Part shown: positions 42,889 through 50,794 of the stretch, piece after piece
How the letters are laid out: each line of letters begins with the position of its first letter
How positions within the stretch are numbered: the first letter of the stretch is position 1
Source of the DNA: Palsa-360 sp963719875
GTDB lineage: Bacteria > Acidobacteriota > Terriglobia > Acidiferrales > UBA7541
Direction of reading: 5' to 3'
Assembly: GCA_963719875.1 (NCBI GenBank)
Contig: CAVRDJ010000004.1
Coordinates: 1-64,000 of the forward strand
DNA length: 64,000 bases
Made by a program: the position numbers and the translations under genes
Notes under the pieces: model-generated
The model's input: only the letters and a program-made list of their open reading frames with translations
What the model was told of the DNA's origin: nothing
Database searches by the model: none

Positions 42889-44037
42889 CTATTGGGAATG
42901 CAGGAAAACGGACTTCACGATGGGATCATTTCCGCCCAGCGTCGCGGCGATGATATCCGACGCGGCATCGAGTCCGTTGCCACTATTCGTGAAAATCACG
43001 ACACCGCTTCCCGTCTTGCGAGAGGCGATAACAAAGGATTGAAACCCGGAACTTTTTTCGCGGTGAAAAAAGAAAAGGTCATTGCCGTTTTTTTCCAGTC
43101 CAAAACCTAGACCCCAGGAAAAGGGGACGGCATCGTCAACAGCAACTGTGGGATTCAGGAGGAGGGAGACGGCCGATTCGTGCGCGCGCTGAGCCGGCGC
43201 CGACGCGAGGAGGTACAGGATGAAGTGCGCATAGTCCCGGATGGACGTATACAGCGTAGTGGCGGCAGCAGGCCGCAAGTACCGATGCATTTCGATGGGC
43301 ACGCCGGAGCGGTCATAGCCCGTCGCCATGTCGCTGGCATAAGCCTCTTGCCAGACGAAACTGCTGTGCGCCATTCCGGCAGGCCCTAAAATGCTATGCG
43401 CTACAAAAGCGCCGAAAGATTCGCCTGTGACGTGCTCCACAACGCGTTGCAAATAAAGATACCCTTCGTTGGAATACGACCACTTTTGGCCAGGCGCGAG
43501 CTGCAAGCGCAAATGCTGATTGCGAGCCCAGTCCGGCATTCCCGAAGTGTGGTTCATCACACGGATTGCGGTGACTTGGTTGAACCGCGGATCGTAGAGG
43601 GACTCGGTGGCAGGCGACGCCGAAGTCGGGTCGAGATCCCGGAGATAAGGAAGAGGGAGGTAGCTCGGGAGGGGCGCGCCTGGATTGAACCGGCCCTCGG
43701 CGGAAAGAAGCAAAACCGAATAGGCATACAGCGGCTCGCCGAGCGAACCTGCCTCAAAAATAGTATTCGCCGTAACGGGAGCATTGGACTTCTGGTCGCG
43801 CATCCCGAAAACTTCGACGGCTCGCAATTGACCGTGTTCGATCAGAGCCGCGGCGATGCCTGGAATTTTGTATTTCTTGGCCGCGCCTGAAATTGCGCGC
43901 TGAAGAGCCGGCGAAGTTTCTTGTCCTGCCTGGCGATCGCGCTGTGCCGCTGAACTAGCCGCGGGCAGCAAGACGCCAAACACGCAAAGTGACGCAGGCA
44001 GGAACGCACGGCGCGTGTTTTGGTGCCATCGCCTCAT
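42889..44037 (-). CDS. Serine beta-lactamase-like protein with altered active site
   Basis: About 382 residues (ATG 44037; the frame also opens at 44055), exported by an N-terminal signal after basic residues (RRAFLPASLCVFGVLL). The fold is the class C beta-lactamase/D-aminopeptidase-esterase type, with IPGIAAALIEHG, MNHTSGMPDWA and the intact YSN motif (WSYSNEGYLYLQRV). The first catalytic motif SxxK reads SLGE (Ser104, Glu107 in the longer numbering), so the general-base Lys is lost. The third motif, normally H/K-x-G, reads HRE. Two of three catalytic motifs are therefore altered, and it is probably a non-catalytic binding protein or a decaying gene. Neighbours give no clear pathway. Confidence 0.8.
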   Translation of the reverse strand: MRRWHQNTRRAFLPASLCVFGVLLPAASSAAQRDRQAGQETSPALQRAISGAAKKYKIPGIAAALIEHGQLRAVEVFGMRDQKSNAPVTANTIFEAGSLGEPLYAYSVLLLSAEGRFNPGAPLPSYLPLPYLRDLDPTSASPATESLYDPRFNQVTAIRVMNHTSGMPDWARNQHLRLQLAPGQKWSYSNEGYLYLQRVVEHVTGESFGAFVAHSILGPAGMAHSSFVWQEAYASDMATGYDRSGVPIEMHRYLRPAAATTLYTSIRDYAHFILYLLASAPAQRAHESAVSLLLNPTVAVDDAVPFSWGLGFGLEKNGNDLFFFHREKSSGFQSFVIASRKTGSGVVIFTNSGNGLDAASDIIAATLGGNDPIVKSVFLHSQ

Positions 44038-44142
44038 GAGTTCGCTCGGGAGCATAGCAGAGCATGGAGCCGCAACGCTACGGCGTCACGGGCCTGGGCT
44101 CTCATCATTTTGGCCCATGTTGAGCGCCAGCGGAAAGCCACG

Positions 44143-46131
44143 TTAGGGGCATTTGTTCTGAGCCTTACTGGCTAGTGCATCCTTGAAACATGCTTGGTCA
44201 AAATAAACTTGCTTCGACATTTTTTGGTACATCAGGATCGTTGTCTTCCCGTTGGCGGCGCGTTCCGAAATGGCGGTCCGGTGTTCAAACGAAACCGAAG
44301 GCGGTCCTCCGGCCAGAGCTTCTTGCAATACCCGTCCCTTCAGTTCGCCTTTACTCGCGACATCAAACCCAAGAATTTGGGCCAATGTGGGCGCAATGTC
44401 CGCGTTGCTAGCCGGGGCTCGATCAATGAACTGCTTCTTGAAGTCCGGGCCGATCGCTGCCATGAATTGGAACGTATTTGCGCGTCCGAAGCTGCCGTGC
44501 ATTCCCTGGCCATGCTGCAAATCATAATCGGTGATCTGCACGGCGCTCATCATCGGCTGCTTGGGATCTGCGGGAAAGGTTTTAAAAGTGACGGCAATGG
44601 TTGGCGACGGGGTCACCGACGAGCCGATCAGGCGAATCGAGCTGGAGGGCAACGCCCCGGGCACATTTTTGTACTCGTCATTGACGAATAGCCCGCCCAC
44701 ATAGTCCTGCCGCGCCAAGAAGGAGACGATCCTCTTGACCAGGTCCGGGTCGTGAGCGGGAAGATAGATCAGATCAGAGCCGCCGTTGGCCGCGACGACG
44801 ACCTTCGCATCCGTTTGATTCGCGATCCGGCCTGTGCCGCCGATTAATCCGTTGCCGGCAACGGGGTGCTGGCGCACGTTTGCAAGTTGCTGAGCAGCGG
44901 CCGGATCCACGGGCTCAAATACTTTCTTGCTCTCTGGACCATCGATCTGGCTGTCGGGATCGAAGAGCGGAAGCCCCAATTCATGAGCGAGATCAATCGA
45001 AACAAAGCCCACGGGCAGAAATCCAGTGTTGACCTCTTGCCGGCCCTGGGCGTCCTTATATATCCACTTGGTTGCATAGCTCGTCGTCCCGTGATGGAAG
45101 GCGTCAATGTCATGCTTGCTGATCGTTGCGAAACCATGATCCGCAGTCAAAAATATATCCGTATTCGCGGCGAGTTCGGGATCGTTTTTGATGTAATCCA
45201 TGATTTGCTTCAGGTTGTTATCGGCATTCCGGAGAGCCGCTTTTGAAGTCGGCCCGTTGATGCCCGGGATGAGCTGGTTCAAACTATCGCCCTGAAAGTG
45301 CTGCGTGCCATCGGGATCACGCGACCAATAGAGAAGAGCGAACGGCTTTCCACTTTTGATGAACATCGGCAAGATCACTTTGCTTGTGGCGTCCGCAAAA
45401 TACGCCTGCTGCACGGAATTTGGCTCCTTTGTTCCAGGAGTCGCGTTGTTTCCAGTGGGTTGGTGGCGGACAGGCGTGGTTGTGGGGAGTCCCGCGTTTA
45501 CCAGAGCCGAAGAAACTTCCGGCGCAAGTGGCACCCCATCCGGAGTGCCTGTCCCGTCATCGATAATGATGGTTTGGGGTATCGTGAATCCGGCATTCAC
45601 TGGATTCAATTGGCTTACATCCTGGATCGCAACCGGCCCCATTTTTCCCACGGCCGCGGTGAGGAACCCGTGCCGGCGCGCCGCGGCGAACAAGGTTTCC
45701 TCGTTCAAGTAGTTTCCGTTGAATTGGGCGTCCAGATCGCCAAGAACTCGATTATTTTCGACGTAAGGGGCGTAGCTTCCCGGAGGCCGCCCGAAGTTGC
45801 CATCCTGGAATACCGGATGCCCGATATAAATCTGATTGCTGTAATCCCCGGTGTCCCCGAGGTAATGCCCCGTGGCAATGGCAGAAGCATTGGCGGTAGT
45901 AAAGGTCGGAAACAGCGAGTGGCTGTTTGCAAAACTAACTCCATGATTGCGAATCCAAAACATAGTAGGCGAATCGTCAGCATTGACGGATCCTGCTCGC
46001 AACCCATCAAATACGAAAATCACAATATTGCGCGCGTGATTGCCAGGAAGTTGTTCCTGTCCTGAGGTGGAAGCAGGACCAACGGGCCATAACGCGAGTG
46101 CCACTACTAACCAGAGCAGTTTTTTTTTCAT
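44143..46131 (-). CDS. Secreted alkaline-phosphatase-superfamily phosphodiesterase
   Basis: A 662-residue exported enzyme with a signal peptide to about Gly24, of the type I phosphodiesterase/nucleotide pyrophosphatase branch of the alkaline phosphatase superfamily. Metal-site segments are visible: NIVIFVFDGLRAGS (first Asp), the nucleophile Thr region SLFPTFTTANASAIATGHY, and the second metal site LTADHGFATISKHDID. These are two-zinc enzymes that hydrolyse phosphate mono- or diesters. The substrate is not predictable, though exported members often release phosphate or act on lipid or nucleotide diesters. It lies behind a divergent promoter region shared with the cytochrome operon and is not obviously tied to the next gene. 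Confidence 0.85.
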   Translation of the reverse strand: MKKKLLWLVVALALWPVGPASTSGQEQLPGNHARNIVIFVFDGLRAGSVNADDSPTMFWIRNHGVSFANSHSLFPTFTTANASAIATGHYLGDTGDYSNQIYIGHPVFQDGNFGRPPGSYAPYVENNRVLGDLDAQFNGNYLNEETLFAAARRHGFLTAAVGKMGPVAIQDVSQLNPVNAGFTIPQTIIIDDGTGTPDGVPLAPEVSSALVNAGLPTTTPVRHQPTGNNATPGTKEPNSVQQAYFADATSKVILPMFIKSGKPFALLYWSRDPDGTQHFQGDSLNQLIPGINGPTSKAALRNADNNLKQIMDYIKNDPELAANTDIFLTADHGFATISKHDIDAFHHGTTSYATKWIYKDAQGRQEVNTGFLPVGFVSIDLAHELGLPLFDPDSQIDGPESKKVFEPVDPAAAQQLANVRQHPVAGNGLIGGTGRIANQTDAKVVVAANGGSDLIYLPAHDPDLVKRIVSFLARQDYVGGLFVNDEYKNVPGALPSSSIRLIGSSVTPSPTIAVTFKTFPADPKQPMMSAVQITDYDLQHGQGMHGSFGRANTFQFMAAIGPDFKKQFIDRAPASNADIAPTLAQILGFDVASKGELKGRVLQEALAGGPPSVSFEHRTAISERAANGKTTILMYQKMSKQVYFDQACFKDALASKAQNKCP

Positions 46132-46447
46132 CCCGAGTCCTCTTCAGCGAGTATTCAATTGTCAGTGTCCGAAGAACGAAGTCTTCCCGGACATTCTATG
46201 AATCGAACCTGACACATTCTGCTTCCGCGCAAGCATGCCTGCAAGGCAGAGTTGGTTGCCGTTGTACCTGAGTGTCCGCCAAGAATGCCGGCGGATCCGC
46301 ATTTGAAAATAATAGACTGGGCTATAATGCCTGCCGGAATTTGTGCTGTGGTTCTGAGCAGGGTTTACAGGATGGGGCGGTGATAGGGCAGGGAAGTTGT
46401 CAGTCTGCATTCGTGTTTCCAATTCAAATTGGAAGGAGCTTTTCGTT
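46132..46447. other. Divergent intergenic region
   Basis: 316 bp between the phosphodiesterase gene (minus) and the CxxCH-protein gene (plus); it should carry both promoters. No additional reading frame with a credible start and no hairpin of note were found. Confidence 0.4.
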
Positions 46448-47020
46448 ATGGCGAACGCCAGTTGGATCCGAAATCTGCAATGGTTGGTCATGGGCGCCCT
46501 GCTCGGGGTTCTTTTTGTCTTGACGTGGGAGCGCCCAGCGGCGATGGCACAGCAGAATAGTACGCAGGGAAATCCCGCGACGTTGCAGGCGGACGTGGCG
46601 CATCTGAAAGACCTTGTGCCGCCGCACTCTCACCCCATGGTTGAAGTGGGGATGTTTGCCGCAAATCTCTGGTTCGCGGGCGAGAAACGGAATTGGCCGC
46701 TGGCCGATTATTATCTGAACGAAACGCGCAACCGCATCCGATGGGAAGTGCACCTGAATCCCAGCCCGAAAGGCGCCGACGGCAATCCAGTGGATATGCA
46801 ATCCATCTTCGACGGCATCGACAACGGCACATTGCCGAAAGTGCACAAAGCGATCGAAATGAAAGACAGCAAGGAATTCGCAGTGGAGTATAAACGCTTG
46901 CTCGAAGAATGCTACTCTTGCCACAAAGCGGCTGCCCGGCCGTATCTTCGTCCCATGGTTCCGGTTTCCGGTGCTCAACCCATAATCAATCTGGATCCCT
47001 CAGCGACGTGGCCGCAATAG
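46448..47020 (+). CDS. Membrane-anchored or exported CxxCH (c-type haem) protein
   Basis: A 190-residue protein starting at ATG 46448, seven bases after GGAAGGAG. An N-terminal hydrophobic segment (LVMGALLGVLFVLTW) is followed by AMAQ, a possible cleavage site. A single haem-binding motif CYSCH (Cys155, Cys158, His159) lies near the C terminus. The region before it is helical and Trp/Asn-rich (FAANLWFAGEKRNWPLADYYLNE), like the four-helix arrangement of cytochrome c' relatives. It is the first gene of a plus-strand run leading to the PQQ dehydrogenase, so an electron-transfer role is likely. It could instead act as a sensor. Confidence 0.75.
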   Translation: MANASWIRNLQWLVMGALLGVLFVLTWERPAAMAQQNSTQGNPATLQADVAHLKDLVPPHSHPMVEVGMFAANLWFAGEKRNWPLADYYLNETRNRIRWEVHLNPSPKGADGNPVDMQSIFDGIDNGTLPKVHKAIEMKDSKEFAVEYKRLLEECYSCHKAAARPYLRPMVPVSGAQPIINLDPSATWPQ

Positions 47021-47117
47021 GAGGGATCGCGTACGCGCAATTTTATTGATCAGCGGAATGAGTATTTTCGCAACGCCCGTGCCAAATTGAGCGGTATAGT
47101 TATCTTTTGGAGCAACA

Positions 47118-48002
47118 ATGCCCTACAGTTATTCACGGCTCTTTGAAGAAGTCACCGGCCGCAAATTCGAGAATCGGCCGGTATTCGATCCTCCCAAATT
47201 GACGCCACTGCGAAAGCCCATCGCCGAATCCACGATTGGTTTGTTCGCCAGTTGCGGCGCCCAACTGCCGGAGGACCCGGCGTTGGGAGAGACCGAGGAC
47301 ATTTCGTTTCGTCTGATTCACCGGGACACACCAATGTCGCGGCTGGTAGTTGCGCACAAAACGAAAGTGCGCAAGTGGGCTGTCGAAGATCTCAACGTCG
47401 CGTTTCCGCTGGAACGCATGAGAGAGCTGGAAACCGAAGGCGCGTTCAAGCGGCTCGCGCAAACCACTGTGTCCATGGTTGGCTCGATCCAGCGCTACAC
47501 GGATCTCGTTGAACAAACTATCCCGGCCATCAAGCAAATTTACGATTCGCAAGGCGTCGACCTTGTCTTCCTGTTTCCATTTTGCCCGTCTTGCCATCGC
47601 TCCACGGCGGTCATTGCGAGGGCCCTCGAGGCGCGCGGACTTCCTACGCTGAGCATGAGCGTTCTGCTCGAATCCGCTGAAGAAGCAAAACCTCCACGAA
47701 CGTGTTTTCTGGACTTTCCGCTTGGCTGCCCGGCAGGAAAACCGCACGAAGCCGAACAGCAGCGAGAAATTCTTCGCGCCGCTCTGAAGCTGGCCCCCGA
47801 TTTTGACGGCCGACCGTGGCACATCAAATCGTTGCCGTTCCAGTGGTCGCCGGATGGAAGCCGCGCCTGGGAAGAGGAAGTCAGCGATCTATATCGAAAC
47901 GGCGGCTTGAAGATTGTCATGGCCCATCGGGACGCTCATCACGAGCGGGGTGAATCCCTGGTGGGACGCGAGCGCGAGTTCGCCATTCGCTGTAACTGCT
48001 GA
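47118..48002 (+). CDS. GrdB-like (glycine/sarcosine/betaine reductase selenoprotein B family) protein, Cys form
   Basis: A 294-residue cytoplasmic protein resembling the short GrdB/PrdB-like family whose members often carry Sec in a UxxC motif. Landmarks: IGLFASCGAQLPEDP, DISFRLIHRDTP, LNVAFPLERMRELE, and FLFPFCPSCHRSTAVIARALEARGLPT in two adjoining blocks. The redox motif is Cys156-Pro-Ser-Cys159; both positions are encoded as Cys (TGC), so this copy does not need selenium. GGAG precedes the ATG. It lacks the GrdA/GrdC partners of the clostridial reductase, so a role in amino-acid reduction is unlikely here. A thiol-redox role is plausible, but the substrate is unknown. It lies between two cytochrome genes. 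Confidence 0.7.
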   Translation: MPYSYSRLFEEVTGRKFENRPVFDPPKLTPLRKPIAESTIGLFASCGAQLPEDPALGETEDISFRLIHRDTPMSRLVVAHKTKVRKWAVEDLNVAFPLERMRELETEGAFKRLAQTTVSMVGSIQRYTDLVEQTIPAIKQIYDSQGVDLVFLFPFCPSCHRSTAVIARALEARGLPTLSMSVLLESAEEAKPPRTCFLDFPLGCPAGKPHEAEQQREILRAALKLAPDFDGRPWHIKSLPFQWSPDGSRAWEEEVSDLYRNGGLKIVMAHRDAHHERGESLVGREREFAIRCNC

Positions 48003-48167
48003 TCGGAGGATACCGCCCAATTTCTTGGGCACACCATGAACATCTGAACGCAATGATAATCCTGCATGCAAACCTTCCAAACTTCGCCGGGCTGGTGTAT
48101 ATTTCGCCGTACGAAAATAAACTCAATATTTGGATTCGAGAATTCTGGCTCAAGTGGGGGTCCTTCC

Positions 48168-48971
48168 GTGAAAATTCGGTTGTTGTCCTTAGCCAAGCTG
48201 TTGCTGTGCGCAATCATCTTCGCCGTCTTGGTGCTTGACGGCCCTGCCGCGTTTGCTCAGGGCCAGGACCGGGCTCCGGAGTATTTTCAGACCGACATTC
48301 AGTATGGCGCGCAGATTTTCGCTACCCAATGCGCTACATGCCACGGCACGTCGGGCGATCAGATCCCCGGCGTCAACTTCCGCGCAGGCACATTTAAGCG
48401 CGTCGTTTCCGACAACGATTTGCGCGCCACAATCACCAACGGCGTCCCCGGCACCGCCATGCAGCCCTTCGCCTTTGGCGCCTCCGAACTCACCGGCATT
48501 GTCTCCTATCTTCGCAACATGAGCAGTTTCGATGCCCATGGGCTTTTGGTTGGCGACGTGGCGCGCGGTCAGGCACTATTCGCGGGCTCGGGCAACTGCG
48601 CGAGCTGTCATGCCGTGAACGGAAAAGGCCCGCGCGTCGCTCCCGATCTGGGCGACATCGGCTCGCTCCGCACCGCCGAACTCCTTCAACGGACCCTGCT
48701 CGATCCTGCCGCCTCCATGCTGCCGGCCAACCGGCCCGTGCACGCGGTGACCAAGGACGGGAAAGTCATCAACGGCCGGCGCCTCAATGAAGACACGTAC
48801 ACGGTCCAGCTCATCGACGAGCAAGAGCGTTTGGTTTCTCTCACGAAAGGCGACCTTCGCGAGTTCACCGTCCTCAAGACCACGCCCATGCCGTCCTACA
48901 AAGACAAGTTCAGCGCCCAGGAGATGGCCGACCTGGAGGCGTACCTTCTTTCCTTGAAAGGTGTGAAATGA
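48168..48971 (+). CDS. Dihaem cytochrome c
   Basis: A 267-residue exported protein starting at GTG 48168 (GGGGG upstream; longer frame from 48066 lacks a signal). The signal peptide runs to about AFA. Two c-haem sites are visible: CATCH (Cys55, Cys58, His59) and CASCH (Cys144, Cys147, His148), with later Met residues as possible axial ligands (AMQPF, TPMPSY). The C-terminal third (KDGKVINGRRLNEDTY...REFTVL) is the domain often found with cytochromes that serve membrane-bound PQQ enzymes. The stop overlaps the ATG of the PQQ dehydrogenase, so it is very probably that enzyme's electron acceptor. Confidence 0.88.
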   Translation: MKIRLLSLAKLLLCAIIFAVLVLDGPAAFAQGQDRAPEYFQTDIQYGAQIFATQCATCHGTSGDQIPGVNFRAGTFKRVVSDNDLRATITNGVPGTAMQPFAFGASELTGIVSYLRNMSSFDAHGLLVGDVARGQALFAGSGNCASCHAVNGKGPRVAPDLGDIGSLRTAELLQRTLLDPAASMLPANRPVHAVTKDGKVINGRRLNEDTYTVQLIDEQERLVSLTKGDLREFTVLKTTPMPSYKDKFSAQEMADLEAYLLSLKGVK

Positions 48972-50614
48972 ATCCTTCACGGCGCACGTCCTTTCTGCTG
49001 CTTCTCGCGTTGCTGATTCCGTTCGCTCTTCGCGCCCAGGTAACCCCTGAGCGCCTGCTCCATGCCAGCGACGAGCCGCAGAACTGGCTGACCTACTCCG
49101 GCAGCTATGCCAGCCAGCGCTATAGTCTCCTCAAACAAGTCGACCCCTCAAACGTGAAGAACCTCGAGCTGAAATGGGTCTTCCAGGTGCAGTCGCTGCA
49201 GAAGTTCGAAACTACGCCGCTCGTTGTCGACGGGATCATGTACCTCACGCAGTCGCCCAATAACGTCGTGGCGGTAGACGCGAAGACGGGCCGCGCTTTC
49301 TGGGTTTTCCACTACGCGAATTCTCCCGCGGCCCGGCCATGCTGCGGCATTGTGAATCGAGGCCTCGCCATCCTTGGAAACACGCTCTTCATGGCCACCG
49401 TCGATGCCCACCTCGTCGCGATTGACGCTAAAGACGGCCACGCACTCTGGAATGTGAAGGTGGCCGAGCCCACCGCAGGCTATGCCATGACCCTGGCGCC
49501 ACTGGTGGTGAAGGATAAGGTGATCGTGGGCGTTGCCGGAGGCGAGTTCGGTGTCCGGGGTTTCATCTCTGCTTATGAAGCTGGAACCGGCAAACAAGTC
49601 TGGCACGCCGACACCATTCCCGATCCCGATCAGCCCGGTCACGAGAGCTGGAAGGGAAACGATTGGGAGCATGGCGGCAGCGCCGTCTGGATGACCGGTT
49701 CTTATGACCCCGATCTGAATTTAACTTACTGGGGCACCGGCAACCCCGGCCCGGACTTTAACGCTGTCCAGCGCGTCGGCGACAATCTCTACTCGGATTC
49801 CGTGCTCGCCCTTGACGCTGACACGGGAAAGATGAAATGGTACTTCCAATTTACGCCGCACGACCCCTACGACTATGACTCGGTGCAAGTTCCTGTCCTG
49901 GCCAATGCGGATTGGAACGGTAGCCCGCGCAAGTTGATGCTCTGGGGAAATCGGAATGGTTTCTTCTACGTTTTGGATCGCAGTACGGGCAAGTTTCTCA
50001 ACGGAAAACCATTCGTAAACGTTAATTGGGCGAGCGGCCTCGACGCCAACGGCCGGCCGATCACCACGCCGCAGCCTCCGGGTGTGCCGACGTTTCCGGG
50101 CATCCAGGGCGGAACGAACTGGTATTCGCCTTCTTACAGCCCACACACCGGGCTCTTCTATGTCTCCACGTGGGAAGATTACGGCACCATTTTCGCCGGC
50201 GTGAACGCGGAATATAAAGAAGGTACACGCTTCACCGGCGGCGCAAACACGACCCCTATTCCCGGGGCTGAGAACCCCGCGGGCGGCCGCCAGGGGCCCG
50301 TCAATACTTACACCGAAGCGTTGGCCACTGGCGGCGTCGTGGCTCTCGATCCGAAGACCGGCGAGAAAAAGTGGAAGTTCGCCATGCATGACGTCAACAC
50401 CAGCGGAATTCTGACCACTGCCACGGACCTTCTTTTCGTCGGCGGACGGGAAGGATATTTCCAGGCGCTGGATGCGCGGACCGGGGCGCTGCTGTGGAAG
50501 CAAAACCTGGGCGGGGAAATCATTGCCGGGCCGATCAGTTTCCAAGTCGATGGCAAGCAGTACGTTACCATCGCATCCGGAAACAGTCTGTTTGCATTCG
50601 CACTCCGCGAATGA
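48968..50614 (+). CDS. PQQ-dependent alcohol dehydrogenase, lanthanide-type active site
   Basis: A 548-residue periplasmic quinoprotein with a signal peptide (to about ALRA). It shows the eight-bladed propeller with tryptophan-docking motifs (DAKTGRAFW, DAKDGHALW, ALDADTGKMKW, DPKTGEKKW). The vicinal disulfide Cys125-Cys126 that stacks on PQQ is present (RPCCGI). The catalytic Asp302 is followed two residues later by Asp304 (DYD). In known enzymes this second Asp marks lanthanide-dependent XoxF/ExaF/PedH types, while calcium enzymes have Ala or Ser. It oxidises alcohols and passes electrons to the coupled cytochrome c. It is shorter than XoxF (about 600), so methanol specificity is not implied. 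The substrate is unknown. Confidence 0.9.
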   Translation: MNPSRRTSFLLLLALLIPFALRAQVTPERLLHASDEPQNWLTYSGSYASQRYSLLKQVDPSNVKNLELKWVFQVQSLQKFETTPLVVDGIMYLTQSPNNVVAVDAKTGRAFWVFHYANSPAARPCCGIVNRGLAILGNTLFMATVDAHLVAIDAKDGHALWNVKVAEPTAGYAMTLAPLVVKDKVIVGVAGGEFGVRGFISAYEAGTGKQVWHADTIPDPDQPGHESWKGNDWEHGGSAVWMTGSYDPDLNLTYWGTGNPGPDFNAVQRVGDNLYSDSVLALDADTGKMKWYFQFTPHDPYDYDSVQVPVLANADWNGSPRKLMLWGNRNGFFYVLDRSTGKFLNGKPFVNVNWASGLDANGRPITTPQPPGVPTFPGIQGGTNWYSPSYSPHTGLFYVSTWEDYGTIFAGVNAEYKEGTRFTGGANTTPIPGAENPAGGRQGPVNTYTEALATGGVVALDPKTGEKKWKFAMHDVNTSGILTTATDLLFVGGREGYFQALDARTGALLWKQNLGGEIIAGPISFQVDGKQYVTIASGNSLFAFALRE

Positions 50615-50674
50615 TCGCTAAACTGTTCGAACGATTCGCATAAAATGACGAAGATTCTGCCGGGGATCAAGCCT

Positions 50675-50734
50675 GGGAACGCCAATCTCCCGATTGGCGG
50701 GTTGCACGACGCCAATCGGGAGATTGGCGTTCCC
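50675..50734. repeat. 25-bp perfect inverted repeat between convergent genes
   Basis: The arms are 50675-50699 and 50710-50734 around a 10-nt loop; each arm itself contains the palindrome CGCCAATC...GATTGGCG. It lies between the PQQ dehydrogenase (plus) and the molybdenum hydroxylase (minus) and could end transcription from both sides or be a REP-like extragenic element. There is no T run. A diverged relative is at 53673-53750. Confidence 0.75.
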
Positions 50735-50794
50735 GGGGTTCAACCCGTGCTGTTCGTGCCAAACGGGGTCTGTTGATCCAATGAGAAATTCTGG

